In this document: positions 1 to 4,286 of the stretch, piece after piece
How positions within the stretch are numbered: position 1 is the stretch's first letter
Layout: each line of letters starts with the position of its first letter
Assembly: GCA_019634245.1 (NCBI GenBank)
Contig: JAHQVR010000014.1
Span: 1-6,043, forward strand
DNA length: 6,043 nucleotides
Source: Gammaproteobacteria bacterium
GTDB taxonomy: Bacteria > Pseudomonadota > Gammaproteobacteria > Granulosicoccales > Granulosicoccaceae
Reading direction: 5' to 3'
Position numbers and translations under genes: made by a program
The notes under the pieces: generated by a model
The model's database searches: none
What the model saw: the letters and a program-made list of their open reading frames with translations, nothing else
What the model was told of the DNA's origin: nothing

Positions 1-151
1 CTTAGCTGCAAGGCGATTGCTTGAAAGTAACCTGTCTATCCAGGAGATCGCACACGAGTGTGGATATCAAAGCATGCCTTCGTTTACGAAAACGTTTGTT
101 AAGCAGTTTGGTACGACACCGTCTAAGTGGCGAAGTGAACGCAAGGTGTAG
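1..151 (+). CDS. AraC-family transcriptional regulator, C-terminal end (partial)
   Basis: The reading frame is open from base 2 to the TAG stop at 149-151 and gives 49 residues; the gene begins outside the window. The residues match the second helix-turn-helix of AraC/XylS regulators: a helix LAARRLLESN, then LSIQEIAHECGY (the SIxEIAxxxGYxS signature), then the recognition helix and the closing FVKQFGTTPSKWR, which corresponds to the family's F.r.FG.sP..yR ending. Such proteins bind DNA as activators, usually with an N-terminal effector domain that is not visible here. The protein ends nine residues after the PSKWR box region, a normal position for the family. No target gene can be assigned: the next confident gene downstream on this strand is over 1.2 kb away, so its regulon may lie upstream of the window. 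Confidence 0.93.
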   Translation, partial: LAARRLLESNLSIQEIAHECGYQSMPSFTKTFVKQFGTTPSKWRSERKV

Positions 152-183
152 TTATCACTTGTTACAATGAATCCCTTGATAAC
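151..183. repeat. Inverted repeat at the end of the AraC-family gene
   Basis: GTTATCA (151-157) and TGATAAC (177-183) are exact reverse complements separated by 19 bases. The left arm starts on the last base of the araC-type stop codon. It could act as a weak hairpin at the transcript end, but the loop is long, the stem is AT-rich and no T-run follows, so it is not a standard intrinsic terminator. It could equally be a protein-binding site or chance. Confidence 0.25.
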
Positions 184-250
184 AGAATCGCCGCCGAGTG
201 TAACAATGGAGACGTGCCCAACAGTATAAGCGAAAACGCGTGATATATTG

Positions 251-376
251 ATGGGGCGTCTTTACTCAGCCGTTATTCCATTTTTTATAGCGCCAATCAT
301 TCTTGTATTGCTGTTTCTCATGCTTCTGAGCATTGTTTTGCAGCTTTCAGATTTATTTGACCAGGTGAATCGATGA
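251..376 (+). CDS. Possible small single-span membrane protein (41 aa), unrecognised
   Basis: An ATG at 251 opens a 41-codon frame ending in TGA at 374-376. After a short start MGRLYS, residues about 7-32 are almost entirely hydrophobic (VIPFF.., LVLLFLMLLSIVL), followed by a polar acidic tail LSDLFDQVNR. This is the profile of a single transmembrane helix peptide. There is no clear Shine-Dalgarno sequence before the ATG: the preceding bases are TGATATATTG, which instead look like a -10 element. I do not recognise a family. It may be a real small membrane protein, the remnant of a larger permease, or a chance frame in AT-rich DNA. The strong hydrophobic-then-polar layout is the only support. 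Confidence 0.3.
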   Translation: MGRLYSAVIPFFIAPIILVLLFLMLLSIVLQLSDLFDQVNR

Positions 377-410
377 TGAAAAATTTAATTATCAAACATG
401 AGTTCTCTAA

Positions 411-578
411 ATGCTAGAACTCGCGCAGGAAAAAGGTTTAGTGAAAGTGGATTTGCAGGGTACCTTGTGGCAAACCAACGCAGGGCTCTCCATGCGTCAG
501 TCCATCAATGCCTCAGCGGCGTTGACCGGGTTTATTGATGCAGTAAATCAAGCTGTTGAGCCTTATAAAATGGTGTAG
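411..578 (+). pseudogene. Orphan 55-codon frame, possible C-terminal gene remnant
   Basis: An ATG at 411 begins a frame ending in TAG at 576-578. The product starts MLELAQEKGLVKVDLQGTLW and continues with a polar/alanine-rich helix-like part (about residues 27-50) to the end PYKMV. Its composition is that of a normal soluble protein, and GLVKVDLQGTLW looks like strand-rich conserved protein sequence. However, a TAA stop directly precedes the ATG in frame, and there is no ribosome site. I read it as a possible C-terminal fragment of a lost gene, but I do not recognise the family and it could be a genuine short hypothetical protein. It is convergent with tetR, with a hairpin between the two stops. 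Confidence 0.35.
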
Positions 579-601
579 GTCACCATCTCACTTCGAAGCA
601 T

Positions 602-622
602 GTTGCTGCGATGCCCAGCAAC
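602..622. terminator. Hairpin between convergent frames, terminator-like
   Basis: GTTGCTG (602-608) and CAGCAAC (616-622) form a perfect 7-base-pair stem with a 7-base loop. After one mismatch (601/623) two further pairs extend it to 599-625. It lies 11 bases past the tetR stop on the - strand and 24 bases past the orphan frame on the + strand, the usual place for a shared terminator. No T-run follows on either strand, so it may work as a 3' RNA-stabilising hairpin or only weakly as a terminator. Confidence 0.45.
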
Positions 623-632
623 TTGTACAGAA

Positions 633-1235
633 TTAGTCTGATACTTCGTTGCTGTCCACAGCCGCAATTGCGAAGCAGCGAGCCGCCTCGCGTATTTCGC
701 TGGCCATTGAATCATCATCCAGCGTGCGAGACAGAACCATTCCGCCTACGCTGATTGCAGCCAAAACACAGGCGGTGGTTCGCTTGTCATCATTACTCTT
801 TGGAAGATTGTGTTCGTATAACCAAATCATGGCGCGCAGCAAAGCTTCATAGGAACGGCGTGTTTCAAGCCCAGCGCGTGCAATGTCAGAAGGTAACGCG
901 ATCATAGGGCATTGTCCGTCAACATCCCTTGCATGTTCTGCTGAAAGATAACTATTGATCATTGCTCGTACAGTATCTGGTCCACCATTCTCTGCATCCA
1001 CACCGGCATCATCACGCCATGTTTTGCCTCGACCGTTAAGAAAACTCGCCACGGCTTCCGAGTACAGCTCTTCTTTGTTTTGAAAATGATTATAAAATCC
1101 GCCTCTTGTGAGACCCGCTTGTGCCATAACATCGTCGATAGTCACCTGCGAAAACCCGTTTCTGTTAAACAGGATTCGCGCGGCCTCGACAATCCGGCTG
1201 CGAGTTTCGGATTTGTGTGAGCTGGTGTAGGGCAT
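633..1235 (-). CDS. TetR/AcrR-family transcriptional repressor
   Basis: The 200-residue product begins MPYTSSHKSETRSRIVEAAR and has the TetR DNA-binding domain at about residues 10-57: helix 1 RIVEAARILFNRNGF, then VTIDDVMAQAGLTRGGFYNHF, the canonical turn and recognition helix, then NKEELYSEAV. The rest is an all-helical ligand-binding and dimerisation domain, including GQCPMIALPSDIARAG (about 107-122), a pattern seen in a subgroup of AcrR-like regulators; the ligand is unknown. I chose the ATG at 1235 because GGAG lies six bases before it and the TetR domain starts at once; a longer frame to 1370 would run through the promoter region. It is divergent from the MAPEG-family gene, with a 24-base palindrome between them, so it probably represses itself and that gene. 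Confidence 0.93.
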   Translation of the reverse strand: MPYTSSHKSETRSRIVEAARILFNRNGFSQVTIDDVMAQAGLTRGGFYNHFQNKEELYSEAVASFLNGRGKTWRDDAGVDAENGGPDTVRAMINSYLSAEHARDVDGQCPMIALPSDIARAGLETRRSYEALLRAMIWLYEHNLPKSNDDKRTTACVLAAISVGGMVLSRTLDDDSMASEIREAARCFAIAAVDSNEVSD

Positions 1236-1247
1236 GACATTCTCCAG

Positions 1248-1263
1248 TTCGCTATCCAGCGAA
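1248..1263. repeat. Small inverted repeat in the tetR leader
   Basis: TTCGCT (1248-1253) and AGCGAA (1258-1263) are perfect reverse complements around a 4-base loop. In the tetR transcript this would form a compact hairpin just upstream of the ribosome site (CTGGAG, 1242-1247), so it might affect translation of the repressor. With only six pairs it could also be chance. Confidence 0.35.
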
Positions 1264-1268
1264 TGTAC

Positions 1269-1274
1269 ATAATA
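1269..1274 (-). promoter_or_regulatory. Candidate -10 element for tetR
   Basis: Read on the - strand the bases are TATTAT, five of six matching the consensus TATAAT, 34 bases before the tetR start codon. No good -35 hexamer stands 16-18 bases upstream; that position lies inside the 24-base palindrome, so repressor binding would block polymerase. Only the -10 match and its position support this. Confidence 0.35.
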
Positions 1275-1277
1275 ATG

Positions 1278-1301
1278 AAAATATGTTCTTGAACATATTT
1301 T
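1278..1301. promoter_or_regulatory. Perfect 24-base palindrome, likely TetR operator
   Basis: AAAATATGTTC (1278-1288) and GAACATATTTT (1291-1301) are exact reverse complements around a central TT. It lies in the 126-base gap between the divergent tetR and MAPEG-family genes, overlapping the -35 region predicted on both sides. TetR-family dimers typically bind palindromes of this size in just such a gap. That this regulator binds here is inference, but length, symmetry and position all agree. Confidence 0.8.
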
Positions 1302-1316
1302 GTTTACTGCGACAAT
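1289..1316 (+). promoter_or_regulatory. Candidate promoter of the MAPEG-family gene
   Basis: TTGAAC (1289-1294) resembles the -35 consensus TTGACA, and GACAAT (1311-1316) is a four-of-six -10 match after a 16-base spacer. The -35 hexamer lies within the right half of the 24-base palindrome, as expected for a repressed promoter. The leader to the GTG start would be about 40 bases. The -10 match is weak. Confidence 0.35.
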
Positions 1317-1361
1317 AGTGATGTCGCCGGTAAATCGGCCGAATAATAGGAGATCATTGCC

Positions 1362-1745
1362 GTGACTCAACCCCTGCTGCCTGTCACTTTTACGTTTATC
1401 AGCTTAATAGCGCTTTTACTGATTCCACTTACTGGATGGGTAGGTCTTCGGCGCGATAAGGTCAATGTGCTTCGCGGTGATGGTGGAGATGCTGTTCTTT
1501 TCAAGCGCATCAGAATCCATGGCAACCTTATGGAGAACATACCGCTTTTTGCCCTTGTTCTTGGTGCGTCGGAATACGCAGGTCTCGGGGTAAACTGGCT
1601 TTGGGTTGCAATTGCAACCTTTGCTGTCGGCCGTATTGCGCACTTCGTGTTATACGACAGCAAGACCCGTGGAGCTGCAATGTTCGTGACCTTATTGCCG
1701 GGTGCCTTGATGAGTATCTGGCTGGTAAAGCAAATCTGGCTTTGA
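1362..1745 (+). CDS. MAPEG-family integral membrane protein
   Basis: The 127-residue product has the size and layout of bacterial MAPEG proteins (membrane-associated proteins in eicosanoid and glutathione metabolism): four hydrophobic segments at about residues 8-28, 59-74, 77-97 and 105-124. It carries the family signature in the loop after the first helix, FKRIRIHGNLMENIPLF (about 47-63; H53, N55 and E58 are the usual conserved positions), and the GRIAH box with R91 and H94. Eukaryotic members conjugate or reduce lipid substrates with glutathione; the role of bacterial ones is mostly untested. The start is a GTG with AGGAG (1348-1352) nine bases before it. It is divergent from the TetR-family gene with a shared operator, so it is probably induced by the repressor's ligand, perhaps a toxic electrophile or lipid (inference). 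Confidence 0.9.
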   Translation: MTQPLLPVTFTFISLIALLLIPLTGWVGLRRDKVNVLRGDGGDAVLFKRIRIHGNLMENIPLFALVLGASEYAGLGVNWLWVAIATFAVGRIAHFVLYDSKTRGAAMFVTLLPGALMSIWLVKQIWL

Positions 1746-1768
1746 TGGGCTAAAACGATGCACCGAAA

Positions 1769-1954
1769 TTACATTTGCACATTGCCTGTGGCAACGGCTT
1801 TTACTTCTTTTACCGCTGCTGCAATTTTCTCAGGATTGCGGCCATTGATAACAACATCTACACCTTCCATTGCCACCGCTTTGGCACAGGCCAGTCCAAG
1901 CCCTGCATTGGATGCGCAGAGTAGCGCTTTTTTACCCTGGATACCGAGATCCAT
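1769..1954 (-). pseudogene. Truncated short-chain dehydrogenase/reductase (SDR), N-terminal part only
   Basis: The frame encodes 61 residues beginning MDLGIQGKKALLCASNAGLG. It holds the SDR cofactor-binding start: strand KKALLCAS, the glycine-rich loop as CASNAGLG (13-20, in place of TGxxxGxG), helix LACAKAVAMEG, and the second strand VDVVINGRN, whose Arg39 suggests NADP(H). Normal SDRs are about 250 residues; this one stops at a TAA (1769-1771) where the adenine-binding DV motif should follow. The NAG, YxxxK and C-terminal parts are absent, so it cannot be an active enzyme. The ATG at 1954 has AGGAAG at a proper distance, so it may still be expressed. Only 23 bases separate its stop from the convergent MAPEG stop, so a deletion or rearrangement joined the two regions here. 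Confidence 0.85.
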
Positions 1955-2174
1955 CGAGACTTCCTGCGAGTAGTAAACCAGCTTTTAGTGTATACGTTAA
2001 ATTGTCATATATCCAAGGCCACTATCCCGGATGACATTTGCCCACAAAATTGCACAGGCATTGATGCATCGCAGGCCACGAAAATAGCGCAAAAAATATT
2101 AACAGATTGGATCTAAGCGGGAAGTGCTTTAGCAACACGGGCATTTTAGATTCAGTTTAAAAAGTCAATAACAG
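1955..2174. other. Intergenic region between the PanB-like gene and the SDR fragment
   Basis: These 220 bases contain no convincing frame. They would hold the 3' end of the PanB-like transcript and the promoter of the SDR remnant. On the - strand TTGGAT and TATACA (16-base spacing) stand about 40 bases before the SDR start, but both are weak matches. No clear stem followed by a T-run was found after the PanB-like stop. Confidence 0.4.
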
Positions 2175-3089
2175 TTACACGTTTTTGCTGGCGTTGCTAT
2201 CAACAACACCAATAAATTCATCGATAAGCCCATCGGGTGCATTCACTACATGCTCCGGCCCAGGGAATCTACCGGTATTGACATCGTCAATAAAATCCTT
2301 GAAACCAGCGATACGTTCTGCTTGCAGGGTTTGCTGCATTTCAAATAGGTTTCGGTACTGCTTGGTATGTCGAGGATAGGGTGGTGGGTTGTTCCCTAAA
2401 ATATCCTCAGCAAACAAGAACTGAATATCCCCACCACTACCCGCACCTATGGAAGAGGTTACCAGTGTGGTTCTTTTGGAGATTTCAGTTAATAACTCGG
2501 CAGGAACAACTTCCACCTCAACAGCCCAGGCACCTGCCTCTTCAAAACGCTTTATTTCTTTATAGATCCAGAGGGCCTCGTCAATATTCTTACCAACCGC
2601 ATTTAAGCCACCTGTCCAGGTACTGAGTCTAGGTACAAGTCCGGCGTGTGCCTCCACCGGTATTCCAGCGTTGGCAACGGCATGTATCATGTCAGGTGAC
2701 CACTGGCACATGATGCCGTCCGCACCAATCTCCATAGCATCGTAACCCGCACGAATGGCTTGTTCAGTCGTGGTGAACTTTGTAAGGCCAAGCGTAAATG
2801 TCTGGAATGTATTGGGAGCAGCTTGCCTGATTGCTTTCGCACCATCCGGATTGTTTGGATCGAATCGCACTTTTAATGTGTCAATTCCTGCAGATTCGGC
2901 GGCGGCAGCTTCTTCAGTTGTGAAAGGCATTGTTTCAGTTAAAACACGTACTCCTTTGAGCTCTCTAAGGTGTTTTACAGTGTAGTTGCGAGTGGCGTAA
3001 GCGCCACCCAGGGTCATAATTCTATGGAGTCCCTTCTTGGTCGCATCACGCGGAGGCATCGCACCGGGTACACTAGTTGTGTTATTCAT
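2175..3089 (-). CDS. Divergent PanB-like protein (ketopantoate hydroxymethyltransferase fold)
   Basis: The 304-residue product has the C-terminal landmarks of the PanB/KPHMT branch of the PEP-mutase/isocitrate-lyase superfamily: AGIPVEAHAGLVP (141-153; PanB GIPVmGHiGLtPQ), EEAGAWAVEVEVVPAELL (183-200; PanB AGAfaivlEcVPaeL, with catalytic Glu kept as E193) and TSSIGAGSGGDIQ (211-223; PanB IGIGAG). The first half is divergent: VLTETMPFTTEEAAAAESAGIDTLKVRFDP fits the first barrel strands with D77 where a metal-binding Asp should be, but the other two metal ligands (ADMPF Asp and KxEGG Glu of PanB) appear replaced, by FTLGLTKF and IMCQWSP. It is about 40 residues longer than typical PanB, with tails at both ends. 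PanB transfers a hydroxymethyl group from methylene-tetrahydrofolate to ketoisovalerate; I do not think this protein makes pantothenate. GGGAG precedes the ATG by ten bases, and it follows the hydroxylase gene by 28 bases, so they share a transcript. Confidence 0.8.
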   Translation of the reverse strand: MNNTTSVPGAMPPRDATKKGLHRIMTLGGAYATRNYTVKHLRELKGVRVLTETMPFTTEEAAAAESAGIDTLKVRFDPNNPDGAKAIRQAAPNTFQTFTLGLTKFTTTEQAIRAGYDAMEIGADGIMCQWSPDMIHAVANAGIPVEAHAGLVPRLSTWTGGLNAVGKNIDEALWIYKEIKRFEEAGAWAVEVEVVPAELLTEISKRTTLVTSSIGAGSGGDIQFLFAEDILGNNPPPYPRHTKQYRNLFEMQQTLQAERIAGFKDFIDDVNTGRFPGPEHVVNAPDGLIDEFIGVVDSNASKNV

Positions 3090-3117
3090 GGTAACGCTAC
3101 TCCCGATTCCAAATCGC

Positions 3118-4131
3118 CTAACTCACATTCTGTTTTCGGTTTTTGTACATCATTCGTCTTCGCTCTTGAACTCTTTTAGTCGCCTCATCAGACCCGTCAT
3201 GCACCGATCCAAACCACCTGTCCCATGGCGTATCTAACGTCCCGTAGTTACATTCAAAGTACTTGTGGTGCAACTGATGATGAAAATCAGCCGAATCAGT
3301 AATTGATTTATCTTTTACTAATAACTTCTCGAAGCCCGAGTGCGAAAAAGCCGGCCCCATACACCGTGTATATAGCTGAAGGAGGAATATAACCGGGTGC
3401 GATGCAATAACAAAATGTATGAGCACCGACGACATATAAATAACTTGCTCTACAGGATGCATGGATAAACCAGACCATGGCCCAATATGTATATTGAGAT
3501 GATGCAAGCGATGTACGCGTTGAAATAACGGTGGCCAGTGCAGTAGGCGGTGAATCCAATAAAAATGTGAAGAGGCGTAAACTGGAAGAATGACTAGCCA
3601 CGCAAAAAAAGCTACCGGATGTTCGGAAAACGAAAGTGTGGGCACAACTTCGTTGGCAACAGCCCAAAAGTACAAAGCTTCATAGCAAGTCCAAACGCTA
3701 ACCCCGCCGACAATACTCCAAAATATATTGTCATGAAGTTGATTTCGGAATGTGAATTTTTTACTTTTTTCCAGCTCCTTGCGTTTATCGAACTTTAGTT
3801 TCTTGCCTTGCATCCGCAAAGTAAAAAAGAATAAGTGCAAGCCACCAGCTACCAGTACTAGAAACGCCGCATTTCTTAAGAACATCGGCAAAATCCAATC
3901 CAGCGAAAGCGTCTTCATATCAGACAGCTGTGGCAGAAAATAATTGTAGGTACAAGCCGCCATGATGAGAAACAGCGTATTTCTGGTGACAGTGACCCAT
4001 TTCTTTGTCAGCGAATTAAGTGCATCGAGTGGCTTAGGCGGCCAATCGAACACGGGCGAGAAAATTACCGGAGCTTTATGGTTCCAAGTCTTGTCCGGCT
4101 TGTTTATCGATGGGCTTTCGTCTTGTATCAT
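3118..4131 (-). CDS. Sterol desaturase / fatty acid hydroxylase-family membrane protein
   Basis: The 337-residue product carries the histidine clusters of this di-iron membrane oxygenase family: HRLLH (194-198), HRLHH (207-211), an extra SMHP (His225), and FHHQLHH (283-289), followed by the typical NYGTLDTPWDRWFGS ending. Hydrophobic segments at about 52-67, 80-105, 135-157, 172-191 and 228-256 place it in the membrane with the iron site on the cytoplasmic side. Members insert oxygen or a double bond into sterols, fatty acids, carotenoids and other hydrophobic substrates using O2 and an electron donor; no donor gene is visible here. The length agrees with bacterial homologues and all motifs are intact, so it should be active. 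The ATG at 4131 has a weak ribosome site (AAGG, about 11 bases away). It is first of a pair with the PanB-like gene; the substrate is unknown. Confidence 0.92.
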   Translation of the reverse strand: MIQDESPSINKPDKTWNHKAPVIFSPVFDWPPKPLDALNSLTKKWVTVTRNTLFLIMAACTYNYFLPQLSDMKTLSLDWILPMFLRNAAFLVLVAGGLHLFFFTLRMQGKKLKFDKRKELEKSKKFTFRNQLHDNIFWSIVGGVSVWTCYEALYFWAVANEVVPTLSFSEHPVAFFAWLVILPVYASSHFYWIHRLLHWPPLFQRVHRLHHLNIHIGPWSGLSMHPVEQVIYMSSVLIHFVIASHPVIFLLQLYTRCMGPAFSHSGFEKLLVKDKSITDSADFHHQLHHKYFECNYGTLDTPWDRWFGSVHDGSDEATKRVQERRRMMYKNRKQNVS

Positions 4132-4166
4132 TGATATTCTGACCTTGACAACGAGCCAAGACTAAC

Positions 4167-4186
4167 TGTAAATGATGGCGTTTACA
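4167..4186. promoter_or_regulatory. Inverted repeat upstream of the hydroxylase gene, possible operator
   Basis: TGTAAA (4167-4172) and TTTACA (4181-4186) are exact reverse complements separated by eight bases, 36 bases before the hydroxylase start codon. The position and spacing fit a dimeric regulator site over a promoter. If it is real, the hydroxylase/PanB-like pair has its own control apart from the MmgE/PrpD gene. The arms are short and AT-rich, so chance is possible. Confidence 0.3.
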
Positions 4187-4218
4187 AGTGCCAGCGAAGT
4201 CGATTCTGACGCGAAACC

Positions 4219-4248
4219 CGACAAGACAGGCTTACACTCGTGTTGTCG
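4219..4248. terminator. Inverted repeat after the MmgE/PrpD gene, weak terminator candidate
   Basis: CGACAA (4219-4224) and TTGTCG (4243-4248) are reverse complements around 18 bases, lying 39 bases past the stop of the MmgE/PrpD gene on the - strand. The interior also contains ACACTCGTGT, a near-continuous small palindrome. No T-run follows, only GGGTTTCGCG on the - strand, so the stem may be an attenuator, a binding site or chance. Confidence 0.25.
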
Positions 4249-4286
4249 CTAATCATGCCATCCACTGAGTGGGTGATGCGTCGCCC

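Larger units (their letters stand above)
152..632. other. About 480 bases without a confident gene
   Basis: Between the AraC-family stop and the tetR stop there is no long open frame on either strand. The stretch contains the inverted repeat at 151-183, two similar words GTTACAATG (161-169) and GTAACAATG (200-208), a possible 41-residue membrane peptide, an orphan 55-codon frame and a hairpin at 602-622. The lack of ribosome sites before either small frame, together with in-frame stops close by, suggests decayed or rearranged sequence rather than active genes. That is inference. Confidence 0.5.

Noticed and set aside
161..208. GTTACAATG / GTAACAATG as a repeat array or CRISPR-like element
   Set aside because: There are only two short imperfect copies with no regular spacing and no longer repeat unit.
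1236..1370. A 45-codon N-terminal extension of the TetR-family gene, starting at 1370
   Set aside because: The extension would run through the palindrome and promoter region and even past the MAPEG start, has no TetR-like sequence, and the ATG at 1235 has a well-spaced GGAG.
1745..1771. SDR fragment explained by a simple frameshift with the rest in another frame
   Set aside because: Only 23 bases lie between its stop and the MAPEG stop, and the MAPEG gene occupies the following sequence, so there is no room for the missing ~190 residues.
2185..2626. + strand frames over the PanB-like gene
   Set aside because: They are antisense shadows with low-complexity, unfamily-like residues and no ribosome sites, lying within a gene with strong motif support.
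2175..3089. Calling this gene panB for pantothenate synthesis
   Set aside because: Two metal-binding positions appear lost, the ends are longer than usual and no panC or other pantothenate gene is nearby, so I give only a fold-level name and no symbol.
3308..3667. 119-codon frame on the - strand inside the hydroxylase gene
   Set aside because: It is an alternative frame of the hydroxylase region; the hydroxylase frame has all histidine motifs, and this frame shows none.
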